A DNA stretch of 64,000 nucleotides from DASUPK01 sp963815665 (lineage in GTDB: Bacteria > Actinomycetota > Thermoleophilia > Solirubrobacterales > 70-9), in assembly GCA_963815665.1 (NCBI GenBank), contig CAWFHN010000013.1, positions 248,001 to 312,000 on the forward strand. Direction: 5' to 3'. The position numbers were made by a program, and so were the translations under genes. Under the pieces are notes generated by a model, which had not been told where the DNA came from, searched no databases, and saw nothing but the letters and a program-made list of their open reading frames with translations. This document shows positions 1 to 8,037 of the stretch, piece after piece (within the stretch, counting starts at the first letter, position 1; each line of letters starts with the position of its first letter).

Positions 1-134
1 CGCGCTGCACGAACTGCCGCCGAGACAGCTCAGCGCCCACCGCGCCGCGGATCATCCTGTCCTCCATACCCCGCCGCGAACGTACCAGGAAGTGGCACAC
101 CGGGACCCGGTTCCGGGTAGTGTCACCGCGGGGT

Positions 135-674
135 ATGTGGAATCGAGCGACAGCGATCGTCGTTGGGGTCTTGATGCTGTGCGCCGCACCCGCTGCAGCG
201 CAGCAGCCTGCGGGCCCGTATGCGCCGTGGGACGGGTCCAACCCGTTCAAGTGCGCGATTCAGGACGTCGGCACGGGCACCGACTTTCCCGACCCCGGCG
301 CCGACCCCTTCTGCGTCGAGTTCGACAAGACGCAGCAGAACGTCACCGGCCTCGGCATCGTCGACTTCCTCTCGAACGAGCCGGCGAGGACGGCCGCCGC
401 GGTCAACAAGTGCTTCTACTTCCAGAGCGACCATTGGACCGGCTCGATCGTGCAGGGCGCGGCGCCGGAGCTCTGGCACTGGGACGGCCAGTACTTCTTC
501 GACAAGGCGACCGGCGCGGGCGGCGTGAACATCCAGAACCTGCGCTTCCTGGGGCAGCCCGCGAGCTTCCCGCCGGGCACCCTGCCGGCGCAGTTCGCGC
601 CCTACTTCGACCAGGGGGGCGGCGGCGCCTACGTCGCCGGCGACGTCCCGGTCGATCCGGGCTGCGCCGCCTAG
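135..674 (+). CDS. secreted protein of unknown function
   Basis: Product of 179 residues that I do not recognise. The N-terminus is a clear Sec-type signal peptide: a short basic start (WNR), a hydrophobic core of about 15 residues and an Ala-rich cleavage region ending APAAAQ near residue 22. The mature part is rich in aromatic residues and carries four cysteines (in KCAI, FCVE, KCFY and a C-terminal GCAA), enough for two disulfides. This fits a protein folded outside the membrane. A GTG at 120 in the same frame is an alternative start, but the ATG at 135 puts the signal peptide at the very N-terminus. No convincing ribosome binding site precedes either start. Bases 1-134 hold nothing I can name. 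Confidence 0.6.
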   Translation: MWNRATAIVVGVLMLCAAPAAAQQPAGPYAPWDGSNPFKCAIQDVGTGTDFPDPGADPFCVEFDKTQQNVTGLGIVDFLSNEPARTAAAVNKCFYFQSDHWTGSIVQGAAPELWHWDGQYFFDKATGAGGVNIQNLRFLGQPASFPPGTLPAQFAPYFDQGGGGAYVAGDVPVDPGCAA

Positions 675-702
675 GTCAGGAAGCACCGCGGCCTGGCAGC
701 CG

Positions 703-981
703 CTACACGAGCCCCTCGACCTTCTTCGCCAGTTCGAAGTCGTTCTCGGTGATACCGCCCTGCGAGTGGGTCGAGATCGCCACCTCGACCTGACTCCAGG
801 AGATCGCGATGTCCGGGTGGTGGTTCATCTCCTCGGCTGGCCCGACGATCGAGTCGACGAACTCCACCGACCCCTTGAAGTCCCCGCGATCGAAGCTCTT
901 GACGATGTACTCGCCGCGCTGGCGCCAGCCGTCCAGGCCCTTGAGGCCTTCCTTGATCTCCTCGTCGCTCAGAAGTGCCAT
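703..981 (-). CDS. phhB: 4a-hydroxytetrahydrobiopterin dehydratase
   Basis: Small cytoplasmic enzyme (92 residues, the usual length for the family) that dehydrates 4a-hydroxytetrahydropterin and recycles the pterin cofactor. The family signature is intact: EEMNHHPDI with the active-site histidine pair, then W..V.V...TH and GGIT..D near the C-terminus. It starts at an ATG lying only 9 bp from the GTG of the divergent binding-protein gene, and no ribosome binding site precedes it, so a leaderless or very short-leader transcript is likely. No pterin-dependent hydroxylase lies next to it, so its substrate partner is unknown. In other bacteria it sometimes acts instead as a transcription cofactor. 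Confidence 0.9.
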   Translation of the reverse strand: MALLSDEEIKEGLKGLDGWRQRGEYIVKSFDRGDFKGSVEFVDSIVGPAEEMNHHPDIAISWSQVEVAISTHSQGGITENDFELAKKVEGLV

Positions 982-990
982 ATTCGTTGG

Positions 991-1896
991 GTGCGAATCG
1001 CGAGTCTGGTCCCGTCCGCGACAGAGATGCTATTCGCCCTTGGGCTGGGCGATCAAGTCGTCGCGGTCACTCACGAGTGCGATTACCCGGCGAAGGCGGC
1101 ATCCAAGCGCCACCTGACCCGCAGCCTCGTTCCCGAGGGACTCTCGGCGGGCGAGATCGACGCCGCGGTCAGGCGCCTGACCGGCGAGGGCAAGCACCTC
1201 TACGCGCTCGACGAGGATGCGCTGGCCGAGCTGGAGGTCGACCTGATCGTCACCCAGGCCGTCTGTGAGGTCTGCGCGGTCTCCTTCGACGACGTGGTGG
1301 CCGTGGCGGACCGCCTGCCCAGCCGGCCCAGGGTGATCTCCCTCGACCCGTCGAATCTCGACGAGGTGCTGGCGGACATCCCGCGCCTGGGCGAGGCGAC
1401 AGGGCTCGCCGATCGCGCGGCTTCTCTTCGCGATGACCTCGAGCGGCGCCTGGAGGAGGTTCGCCGGGCCGTGGGAGGCGCTCCTCGACCGAGCGTGCTG
1501 GCCCTTGAATGGCTCGACCCCCCGTTCATCGGCGGCCACTGGGTTCCGGAGATGATCGAGATCGCGGGCGGAAGGGACGTTCTCGGCGTCGCCGGTGTGA
1601 AGTCGCGCACCGCCGAGTGGGACGAGATCGCGGCCGCGAGGCCCGAGGTGATCGTGGCGATGCCCTGCGGGTGGGATGCCGGTCAGGCGCGGGCCGAGGT
1701 CGACGGACACCCCGCCGAGATGGCGGCGATCGGCGCGGATCGCATCTGGGCGGTGGATGCCGCGGCCTCCTTCTCACGTCCCGGGCCACGCTTGGTCGAG
1801 GGCACGGAGCTGCTCGCCCATCTCCTCCACCCGGATAGGGTTGACGCGCCCGCGGGCGTTTCGTTCGAGCGGGTGGAGGAGAGATCATGGGCTTGA
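991..1896 (+). CDS. BtuF-like metal-chelate/cobalamin-binding protein without signal peptide
   Basis: Product of 301 residues of the periplasmic-binding-protein class III (BtuF/FecB-like) fold. The family start RIASLVPSATE is present right after the GTG, and the middle holds TQAVCEVCAVS and a WLDPPFIGGHW stretch typical of cobalamin-binding-like proteins. The start at 991 was chosen because it places this conserved strand at the N-terminus. There is no signal peptide and no ABC permease or ATPase beside it, so it may be a cytoplasmic binding protein rather than a transporter subunit. It overlaps the following SRPBCC gene by 10 bp, which suggests translational coupling. The ligand is not predictable from sequence. 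Confidence 0.75.
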   Translation: MRIASLVPSATEMLFALGLGDQVVAVTHECDYPAKAASKRHLTRSLVPEGLSAGEIDAAVRRLTGEGKHLYALDEDALAELEVDLIVTQAVCEVCAVSFDDVVAVADRLPSRPRVISLDPSNLDEVLADIPRLGEATGLADRAASLRDDLERRLEEVRRAVGGAPRPSVLALEWLDPPFIGGHWVPEMIEIAGGRDVLGVAGVKSRTAEWDEIAAARPEVIVAMPCGWDAGQARAEVDGHPAEMAAIGADRIWAVDAAASFSRPGPRLVEGTELLAHLLHPDRVDAPAGVSFERVEERSWA

Positions 1897-2441
1897 ACTG
1901 GGCCGAGCACACCCTCGAGATCGATGCGCCCATCGAGACCTGCTACGCCGCGATCATCGACTATGAGACCTTCCCCGCCTGGCAGGGCGCCGTCGTCGAC
2001 ACGGAGGTTCTCGACTGGGACAAGAAGGGGCGCGGCAAGCGGGTGCGCCTGTTCGTGGACGCGAAGGTCCGCAAGGTCGACTACACGCTCGACTACAGCT
2101 ACGACGAGCCCCTGCGAATCGAGTGGGACTTCGTCGAGGGCAACGGAATCAACGCCGCCGACGGCCACTACCTGTTCGAGGATCTGGGGAACGACCGCAC
2201 CCGCGCGACCTACAAGCTCGGCCTCGAGGTCGGGATCCCGCTGCCCGGTCCCGTCGCCCGGCGGGCGCACAAGTCGACTCTGAAGGGCTCGGTCGAGGAC
2301 CTGAAGAAGGAGGCCGAGCGGCGCGCCGCCGCGTCGGCGAAGGCGAGCGGCGCCAAGCGCTCGAGTCAGCGCGAGGCCGAACTGGCCGAGAAGGCCGGGA
2401 TCAAGCCGGCGCCGCCGCCGAGGGCCCCCGCCATCGGATGA
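1887..2441 (+). CDS. SRPBCC/START-fold protein
   Basis: Product of 184 residues with a START/polyketide-cyclase-like (SRPBCC) fold over about residues 5-145: EIDAPIETCYAAIIDYETFPAW at the N-terminus, then Y.F.DLG..RTRATY in the middle. Such domains form a deep hydrophobic cavity that binds lipids or aromatic ligands. The last 40 residues are Ala/Lys/Arg/Pro-rich and likely disordered. The ATG overlaps the end of the upstream binding-protein gene and has a strong GGAGGAGA site. Its stop TGA overlaps an ATG at 2438 (ATGA), the classic arrangement for a coupled downstream gene; that next gene is out of frame (see 2438-2637). Ligand unknown. Confidence 0.75.
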   Translation: MGLNWAEHTLEIDAPIETCYAAIIDYETFPAWQGAVVDTEVLDWDKKGRGKRVRLFVDAKVRKVDYTLDYSYDEPLRIEWDFVEGNGINAADGHYLFEDLGNDRTRATYKLGLEVGIPLPGPVARRAHKSTLKGSVEDLKKEAERRAAASAKASGAKRSSQREAELAEKAGIKPAPPPRAPAIG

Positions 2442-2637
2442 CACCCGGGAGCACCCGGCCTCGCACGACTCGCTCGCTGAGCTGCCGGTCAAGATCGCCG
2501 GCCGCGCCGCCGGCCTCGGATTCGGCTTGGCCCGGCGCTCGGTGGGCGTCGGGCTCGGTATCGCCGGCGCGGTCACCGACCGGGCCGCCCGCCTGATCGG
2601 ACGCGGCTCCGAGCAGACGGACCAGTACCCGCGCTAG
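2438..2637 (+). pseudogene. small Gly-rich protein gene, frame-shifted after its start
   Basis: Frame 2440-2637 encodes about 65 protein-like residues, including LPVKIAGRAAGLGFGLARR and GVGLGIAGAVTDRAARLIGRG, a glycine-rich amphipathic pattern. It has no ATG, GTG or TTG at its beginning. An ATG at 2438 overlaps the SRPBCC stop in the ATGA style but reads the wrong frame, giving a Ser/Arg/Pro-rich nonsense product. One extra base just after this ATG would join it to the good frame (M-D-T-R-E-H...). The gene ends in a CTAG shared with the convergent rhomboid gene. Either a one-base deletion (real or a sequencing error) or a frameshifted C-terminal extension of the SRPBCC protein would explain this. 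I favour the former. Confidence 0.45.
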
Positions 2638-3479
2638 CCGGCCACCGCCAAGGCGCCCGCGAAGGTCGCGGCGATCATCAGCACGATCCCGGCCAGCTCG
2701 AGGGTGAATCCCGGGCGGCCGCTCATCCGCCGCTCGACGAAGATCACGAGCAGCGCCGCCACGGCGCCGCCGATCAGGCCGCCGATGTGCCCGCCGACCG
2801 AGATCCCGGAGATCGAGAAGGTGAGCACAAGGTTGAGGACGACGAAGAGGCCGAACTGCTGGGCGAGCTGCTCCACCCCCCGGCCGCGCGCGACCACGAT
2901 CACCGCGGCCATCAGCCCGAAGATCGCGCCGGAGGCGCCCACGGTGACCGTGTTGGGATCGACGATCAGCGCGCCGAGCGACCCGGCGACCAGCGAGACG
3001 AAGTAGATGCCGAGAAAGCGCGGGGTTCCGATCCCCGGCTCGAGGATGCTGCCCGCGATGTAGAGGACGTACATGTTGAGCAGGAGGTGGAGGAAGCCGG
3101 CGTGCAGAAAGCCTCCGGTGATCACCCGCCACCAGTCGCCGTTGGCGATGTCGGGCCCCCGCAGGCCGGCGTCGTTGATCACCGAGCCGCCGCCGTTGAA
3201 GGATCCCGCGCCGCCGCCCAGCAGTTCCGCGAGGAAGACGATCACGTTGAGCCCGATCAGGGCGTAGGTGGCCGGCATCTTGGATGAGGCCGTGCCGAAG
3301 GCGGCCTGGCCGACCCGGACCTTGGTGGTCTGTCGCGCGCATTCCGGGCATCGCATGCCGACCGGGGTCGACGTCATGCACTCCGGGCAGATCGGCCGGC
3401 CGCAGTTGGAGCACGAGACGCCGGTCTCCCGGTTCGGGTGCCGGTAGCAGGTCTGCCGCTGGGTCTGGGTGGCTTCCAT
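2634..3479 (-). CDS. rhomboid intramembrane serine protease with N-terminal zinc ribbon
   Basis: Product of 281 residues. Residues 10-45 carry a B-box-like zinc-binding cluster of histidine and paired cysteines (CYRHP, CSNCGRPICPEC, RCPEC). After a basic linker come about six membrane segments with rhomboid hallmarks: HLLLNMY (conserved His/Asn), the serine motif GASGAIFG, and a later GGHIGGLIGG holding the catalytic histidine. The enzyme should cleave membrane-spanning substrates within the bilayer. The zinc-ribbon plus rhomboid arrangement is common in actinobacteria, where the cytoplasmic ribbon may recruit partners. Its stop codon lies inside a CTAG shared with the plus-strand frame ending at 2637. 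Confidence 0.9.
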   Translation of the reverse strand: MEATQTQRQTCYRHPNRETGVSCSNCGRPICPECMTSTPVGMRCPECARQTTKVRVGQAAFGTASSKMPATYALIGLNVIVFLAELLGGGAGSFNGGGSVINDAGLRGPDIANGDWWRVITGGFLHAGFLHLLLNMYVLYIAGSILEPGIGTPRFLGIYFVSLVAGSLGALIVDPNTVTVGASGAIFGLMAAVIVVARGRGVEQLAQQFGLFVVLNLVLTFSISGISVGGHIGGLIGGAVAALLVIFVERRMSGRPGFTLELAGIVLMIAATFAGALAVAG

Positions 3480-3528
3480 CGGATCGCCAGCGTAGTTCAG
3501 AGCGGAGCTCGACCCGCCTCTTGGCGGG

Positions 3529-4233
3529 CTATTCGACGGTCGCGCTGAGCAGGACGGGCGCGGTCGGCGCGGTCTCTCCCGGATGGGGTTCCAGGGTGAC
3601 CATCACCCTCGTGCCGTTGCCGAGGTGGCCGTCCACCGCGGTCATCGCCCGGCCGGAGCCGTCGGGGATGAAGTTGGAGGACGGCTTGACGCTCGAGCCG
3701 TGCGCGACCCACACCTGGTAGACCTCGCGCTCGGTCAGGCGGTGCTTGAGGCCGTGCAGGTCGAGCATCGAGGACTCCTCTCCGACCGCGAGGGTGCCGC
3801 CGATCCCCCTCTCGGCGACAACCGGCACGGTGGGCTCGCCGCCGCCGCCTCCGCCGTTGTCCGCCACGAAGTATCCGCCGGCGCCTGCGGCGACGACCGC
3901 CAGCCCCGCCAAGCCCACCGCGGGCCGCAGCAGAAAGCCCTGAAGGCCCCGGCGCTCGCGCCGCGTGGTCGCCCGGGGCTCGCGCGCAGCCCCCCGCTTC
4001 GCCTCGGCGTCGTCGCGGACGATTGCCAGCACCCGCTCGCGAAGCTCCGCCGGCGGCTCGAGCTGCTCGACCGACTCCCCCAGGACGGCAACTGCGGGAG
4101 CCAGCGCCTCGAGCTCCCTGCTGCAGCGGGCGCAGCTCGGCGCGTGGGCCTCCACCGCCGAGGCCTCGCGCGTGTCGAGCGCCCCGAGCGAGTAGGCGAC
4201 CAGGTCGTCCCTATCGGGGTGGTCCCCGATCAC
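3529..4233 (-). CDS. RskA-like anti-sigma factor
   Basis: Membrane anti-sigma factor of 234 residues. The N-terminus has the zinc-associated anti-sigma motif H..SC..C (EAHAPSCARCSREL) that binds and silences the sigma factor in the cytoplasm. One membrane segment lies around residues 100-125 (AVGLAGLAVVAAGAGGYFVA). The extracytoplasmic C-terminus is the anti-sigma-K domain, with VYQVWV.., a Gly-rich turn and a VTLEP strand. It starts with a GTG inside the stop of the upstream sigma-factor gene (GTGA overlap), so the two are co-translated. In M. tuberculosis the equivalent SigK-RskA pair is released by regulated proteolysis; the adjacent rhomboid protease gene makes a similar link tempting but unproven. 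Confidence 0.9.
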   Translation of the reverse strand: MIGDHPDRDDLVAYSLGALDTREASAVEAHAPSCARCSRELEALAPAVAVLGESVEQLEPPAELRERVLAIVRDDAEAKRGAAREPRATTRRERRGLQGFLLRPAVGLAGLAVVAAGAGGYFVADNGGGGGGEPTVPVVAERGIGGTLAVGEESSMLDLHGLKHRLTEREVYQVWVAHGSSVKPSSNFIPDGSGRAMTAVDGHLGNGTRVMVTLEPHPGETAPTAPVLLSATVE

Positions 4234-4802
4234 CAGGCCTCCGCCAGGGTCGCCCTGATCTTGTCCATGCCGAGTCGCATGCGGCCCTTGACCGTCCCGA
4301 GCGGCTCGTTGAGCATCTCGGCGATCTCTGAGTGGCTGAAGCCGCCGAAGTAGGAAAGCTGGATGACCCTCGACTGGTCGTCGGGCAGGCCCTTGATCGC
4401 GCCGCGGACCTCGCGCGCCGTCTCGCGGCGGAGCGCCTCAGCGTCGGTGAGCTCATCGGCCGGGGTGCGCTCGAGCAGCTCCTCGCCGCCCGCCGCGAGC
4501 TTCGGCGAGCGCCCCGACTCCTTGCGGAGCAGGTCGATCGCCCGGTTGCGCACGATGCCCAATGTCCACGCCCGGACGCTGCCGCGGGCGCGGTCGTAGC
4601 GCGCGCCGCTCCTCCAGATCGAGAGCAGAGCCTCCTGGGTGACGTCCTCGGCAGCGGTCCGGCTGCCGACGATCCGGTACGCCAGCGAGTAGGCCGCTCC
4701 GGAGTGGCGGTCGTAGAAGACCTCGAAGGCCAGCGGGTCCTCGCGGGCGAGGCGGGGCATCAGGTCCTCGTCCGCGAGGCGCTGCAGCTCTCCCCGGGTC
4801 AC
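4230..4802 (-). CDS. ECF sigma factor, SigK-like
   Basis: RNA polymerase sigma factor of about 190 residues with only regions 2 and 4, as in the extracytoplasmic-function class. Region 2 holds AAEDVTQEALLSIW and the promoter -10 contact helix (RGSVRAWTLGIVRNRAIDLLR). Region 4 holds LPDDQSRVIQLSYFGGFSHSEIAEML and GTVKGRMRLGMDKIR. The GTG at 4802 is preferred because a GGGGGA site sits about 8 bases upstream; an in-frame GTG at 4844 is the longer alternative. It overlaps its RskA-like antagonist by 4 bp. The pair is divergent from the DUF4383 membrane protein gene, a plausible target. Confidence 0.9.
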   Translation of the reverse strand: MTRGELQRLADEDLMPRLAREDPLAFEVFYDRHSGAAYSLAYRIVGSRTAAEDVTQEALLSIWRSGARYDRARGSVRAWTLGIVRNRAIDLLRKESGRSPKLAAGGEELLERTPADELTDAEALRRETAREVRGAIKGLPDDQSRVIQLSYFGGFSHSEIAEMLNEPLGTVKGRMRLGMDKIRATLAEAW

Positions 4803-4891
4803 CTCGTCATCCCCCGGTGATCTACTTGATGGTGACCCACGCACATGGCTACGAGCGGTTCACCAAATCGGATCATGGCTGCAAGGAGGCA

Positions 4892-5338
4892 ATGACGATG
4901 GAGGAATCGAGTCCCGCAAGGCTCTACTGCCTGCTGGTGGGTGGGGTCCTGGTGACAGCCGGAATCATCGGCTTCTTCTACGAGGCGAGTTTTGCGTCCG
5001 GGGATTCGATCAGGACCCAGGACGTGTTCGGGATCCTCTCAGTGAATGGCTGGCACAACGTGGTCCACATCGGGACCGGTGCGCTACTCCTGGTCGCGGC
5101 CGGATCGGCCGCCCGGCCCGCGGCGCTCTTCGTGGGAATTCTCTACATCGCCCTCTGCGTCCTCGGATTCATCGCCACCGGCCATGGGGGGATCACCTTC
5201 GTCGCGAAGGACGATGTGCTGATCAAGCTGGTGCCGGTCAACAACGAGGACAACGTCCTGCACCTGATCCTCGGGATCACCGGCGTGATCGCCTACCTGG
5301 CCTCCCGCTCGGTGGGGCGAGCGGCGCCCGCGACGTAG
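4892..5338 (+). CDS. DUF4383 membrane protein
   Basis: Integral membrane protein of 148 residues matching the DUF4383 pattern: LYCLLVGGVLVTAGIIGF, then FGILSVNGWHNVVHIGTGALLL, then ALFVGILYIALCVLGF, and finally NNEDNVLHLILGITGVIAY. This gives four membrane helices with conserved N..HN..H and DN.LH motifs at the helix ends. Function is unknown for the family, which is frequent in actinobacteria and often stress-associated. The ATG at 4892 is preceded by AAGGAGG at ideal distance, which decides against upstream in-frame starts. It is divergent from the sigma/anti-sigma pair and may belong to that regulon; this is inference from position only. Confidence 0.85.
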   Translation: MTMEESSPARLYCLLVGGVLVTAGIIGFFYEASFASGDSIRTQDVFGILSVNGWHNVVHIGTGALLLVAAGSAARPAALFVGILYIALCVLGFIATGHGGITFVAKDDVLIKLVPVNNEDNVLHLILGITGVIAYLASRSVGRAAPAT

Positions 5339-5342
5339 CTCG

Positions 5343-5711
5343 CTAGTTCAGGCGGTTCCGCACCTGGTCTCGGACCTGATCGGCGATGTCCGAGACCTGG
5401 TCCGCCAGCCCCGACAGGGGCGCGGGCCGCTTGCCGCCGCGGCGGCGCAGCTCCACGATCACCAGGCCCCCGGCGGCGACGCCGCCGGCGGCGATCGCGG
5501 CCGCGGGGCGCACCCAGTTGCGAGGCTGGCGCAGCGAGCGAAGCTCGGACTCCGAGAGCTCCTCGGCCCAGGCCGAGAGCTCCTCGGCGGCCGCCTCCGT
5601 GATGGCGCTCAGGGTCTCCTCGAGCCGACCGGAGAGCTTCTCCGGCGGCTCGATCGGCCGCAGGGCCGAGCGCAGGAGGCTCTCGACGTCGGAGGGGTTC
5701 TCAACCGCCAT
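5343..5711 (-). CDS. small single-pass membrane protein, sigma-factor partner
   Basis: Protein of 122 residues that I do not recognise as a named family. The N-terminal 65 residues are acidic and helical (ESLLRSALRPIEPPEKL, then an Ala/Glu/Ser-rich helix), followed by one hydrophobic segment (residues 68-90, RPAAAIAAGGVAAGGLVIVE) and a basic stretch RRRGGKR. The C-terminus is a second amphipathic helix (DQVSDIADQVRDQVRNRL). Its start overlaps the end of the ECF sigma gene by 11 bp, so the two are translationally coupled. The layout (cytoplasmic helical domain, one membrane span) and position make it a candidate anti-sigma factor lacking the zinc motif. This is inference. Confidence 0.65.
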   Translation of the reverse strand: MAVENPSDVESLLRSALRPIEPPEKLSGRLEETLSAITEAAAEELSAWAEELSESELRSLRQPRNWVRPAAAIAAGGVAAGGLVIVELRRRGGKRPAPLSGLADQVSDIADQVRDQVRNRLN

Positions 5712-6267
5712 TGACGCTCATCTCCTCCTCGAGCTGCTTGATCGCCCGGTGGATCAGCACCTTGGTCGCGCCGTCGGAGCGGCCGAGGGACCTGGCGATC
5801 TCGCGGTTGTCCATGCCGAGGGCGAAGCGCATGATCAGCGCGTCGCGCCGGTCGTCCGGCAGGTGCTGGAGGTGCTCCATCACGCTCTTCAGCTCCTCCC
5901 GCCCCTCGACGATCTGCTCGGTGCCGTGGAGCGCGGCGATCGGCTCCGACTCGTCCAGGACCCTCTGCGGGCGCCGGGCGCGGTCGCGGTGGTAATTGGA
6001 GGCGAGGTTGTGGGCGATGCGAATGAGCCAGGGACGCAGCGGGCGCCCATTCGACTCGCGTCGCGCGCGCTCGAAGTGGCGGTACGCCTGGAGGAAAGCC
6101 TGCTCGGTGACGTCCTCGGCGTCGTGGTGGTTGCCCACTCGGTAGTACGAGTACGAGTAGACGTCGCGCAGATGGTCGCGGTAGAGCTGCTCGAAGGCAC
6201 GGTCGAGTTCGGCCTTCGACTCGCTCGGCTTGCCGCCGTCAGCCGAATCCTTCTCCTCGTCGGACAC
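5701..6267 (-). CDS. ECF-type sigma factor
   Basis: Second ECF sigma factor of the window, about 188 residues. Region 2 is seen in LYRDHLRDVYSYSYYRVGNHHDAEDVTEQAFLQAY with the following helix PLRPWLIRIAHNLASNYHRD. Region 4 is seen in LPDDRRDALIMRFALGMDNREIARSLGRSDGATKVLIHRAIKQLEEE. The GTG at 6267 was chosen because longer starts would run into the upstream PlsC-GpsA gene, which ends at 6293. The gene lies 25 bp downstream of that phospholipid gene and is coupled to the 122-residue membrane protein, so envelope stress is a reasonable guess for its signal. The start lacks an obvious ribosome binding site. Confidence 0.88.
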   Translation of the reverse strand: MSDEEKDSADGGKPSESKAELDRAFEQLYRDHLRDVYSYSYYRVGNHHDAEDVTEQAFLQAYRHFERARRESNGRPLRPWLIRIAHNLASNYHRDRARRPQRVLDESEPIAALHGTEQIVEGREELKSVMEHLQHLPDDRRDALIMRFALGMDNREIARSLGRSDGATKVLIHRAIKQLEEEMSVNGG

Positions 6268-6292
6268 ACAGCAAGCGTACTCGCGGCCCACC

Positions 6293-7978
6293 TCATGCCG
6301 CCCGGCCTCCCACACTGGGTTCGCGCCTTGCACGCTCCGCCTGCCTGACCCGCGACATCCATTCGGCCGGCGAGATCTCGCCGGCGATCAGGGCGGCCAG
6401 GCCATCGAGGGCGGAGCTGCCCATTCCGGCCTTCCGGACCGCGGCCGCGATCAGCGGCACGGAGTCCAGGGCCTCGGAGGCCTGTCCGATGATCCCGGGG
6501 ATCTGGTCGGCCGGGGTTCCCTCTCCCAGCAGCTCGCCGGCTCGCCGGTTGCGACTGCCCTCGGCCAGGATCGTCGCCGTCAGGTCGCCGACGCCGGCGA
6601 TGCCCGCGAAGGTCTCGTGCTCCGCGCCGCGGGCGCGGGCATAGGCGACGCACTCGCGCCAGACCTGCGCGGTCGCGATCCCGGCGGCGTTCATGCCCTG
6701 AGACCGCGCCGCCGCCCCCGCCAGCGCGGCGGCGTTCTTGGCTGCGCCCGCGACCTCCACGCCGATCATGTCCCCGGTCCGCTCGCAAACCAATCCCGCC
6801 TCGTCGAAGACGCTGCCGAGCTGGTCGCGCAGGTCGGCGTCGCGGCTGCCCAGCACCAGCGCCGCCGTGCCCGAGACTGCCTCCTTGGCGTGCGCCGGCC
6901 CGCCGAGCGAGGCGATCGCGCGAGCGCGGATCCGCTCGGAGACGTACTCGGAGGGCAGCGCGGCCATCGGCGCGACCATTCCCTTGCTCAGCAGGAGCAC
7001 GGAAGCGCGCTGGCCGACGCGATCGCCGATCGCGCCCACGGCCTGCGGCAGCGCCGCCGAAGGGACCGCGAGGCAGACCAGGTCGATGCCCGCGAGCTCG
7101 ATATCGGCGGCCCGCTTGACCGTCAGCGAGTCGGGAAGCTGCACGCCGGGCAGGTACTCCTCGTTCGTCCGGGTCTCGCTCATCTCCTCGGCTCGCTCCG
7201 GGGTTCTCGTGCCGAGCTGCACGTCGATGCCGCCCCGGGCGAGCAGCACCGCGACCGCGGTTCCCCAGCTGCCGGCGCCGATCACGGCCGCCTTGCGCAG
7301 GGGTGGCAATCCGCCGAGCCACTCCCACTGCAGCTCGATCACGGGCCAGATGCGGGCCCCGACCGAGTTGGCGAGCGTCGGGGAGGGATCCTCGGTGCGC
7401 GGGAAGGTGAGAGCGCGACCCATCCGGACCTTGACCTTCCGGGGGCGGATCTTCCAGCCACGCCTGACCCGCTCGGAGCCGTGAACGGCGACCGGCAGCA
7501 CGGCCGCACCGGTCTCGAGCGCGAGGCGGCCGAAGCCGCGCTTCGGGCGGGCAAGCGACCCGGTTCGGTGCCGCGTCCCCTCGGGGAAGATGCAGACGGC
7601 GCCGCCCCGCTCGAGCACCCCCCGCGAGGTGATCAGCGTCTGCTCATCCGACTGCCCGCGGCGGACCGGGTAGGCACCGAGCCGGTTGAGGATCCAGCCC
7701 TGCCAGCGCTTCTCGAACAGCTCCACCTTCGCCACGTAGTGAAGGGGCCGCCGCAAGGGCAGCGAGGCGCCGATCACGAACGGGTCGAGGAAGCTGCGGT
7801 GATTGGCGGCGACGATCAGGGGCCCCTTGACCTTGCCGTGCTCGCGCCCGATTCGCGACAGCCGGAAGTAGAGGAGGAAGAACGGGACGAGAATCAGGCG
7901 CGCGAGGAAGTAGAGCGGGCGATTGACGCCGTGCTCGCGCGTGAAGCGGTGATAGCCAAGCAGCCTCTCCTCATCCAT
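6293..7978 (-). CDS. PlsC-GpsA fusion: acyltransferase joined to glycerol-3-phosphate dehydrogenase
   Basis: Single 561-residue polypeptide with two complete enzymes of phospholipid precursor synthesis. Residues 1-225 are a PlsC-type 1-acylglycerol-3-phosphate acyltransferase: a hydrophobic N-terminal segment, the catalytic HX4D box NHRSFLD (H60, D65) and FPEGTR (131-136). Residues 228-561 are a full-length NAD(P)-dependent glycerol-3-phosphate dehydrogenase (GpsA): nucleotide-binding AVIGAGSWGTA (231-241), catalytic lysines in LLLSKGM and GAAKNAAALAG. The linker is only about 8 residues (LGGLPPLRK), and there is no stop or restart between the domains. Reductant-dependent synthesis of sn-glycerol 3-phosphate and the second acylation of the pathway would be tethered to one membrane-associated protein. 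The first acylation is not encoded here. Confidence 0.92.
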   Translation of the reverse strand: MDEERLLGYHRFTREHGVNRPLYFLARLILVPFFLLYFRLSRIGREHGKVKGPLIVAANHRSFLDPFVIGASLPLRRPLHYVAKVELFEKRWQGWILNRLGAYPVRRGQSDEQTLITSRGVLERGGAVCIFPEGTRHRTGSLARPKRGFGRLALETGAAVLPVAVHGSERVRRGWKIRPRKVKVRMGRALTFPRTEDPSPTLANSVGARIWPVIELQWEWLGGLPPLRKAAVIGAGSWGTAVAVLLARGGIDVQLGTRTPERAEEMSETRTNEEYLPGVQLPDSLTVKRAADIELAGIDLVCLAVPSAALPQAVGAIGDRVGQRASVLLLSKGMVAPMAALPSEYVSERIRARAIASLGGPAHAKEAVSGTAALVLGSRDADLRDQLGSVFDEAGLVCERTGDMIGVEVAGAAKNAAALAGAAARSQGMNAAGIATAQVWRECVAYARARGAEHETFAGIAGVGDLTATILAEGSRNRRAGELLGEGTPADQIPGIIGQASEALDSVPLIAAAVRKAGMGSSALDGLAALIAGEISPAEWMSRVRQAERARREPSVGGRAA

Positions 7979-8037
7979 GCCCAGACCTCAACCCGACGCA
8001 GACTGCCAGTTACAGGCGGTCATACCCGCCGAGCCAC

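Noticed and set aside
5889..7328. 479-codon minus-strand frame overlapping the PlsC-GpsA and sigma genes
   Set aside because: It is an out-of-frame Arg-rich product; the true frames carry all catalytic motifs.
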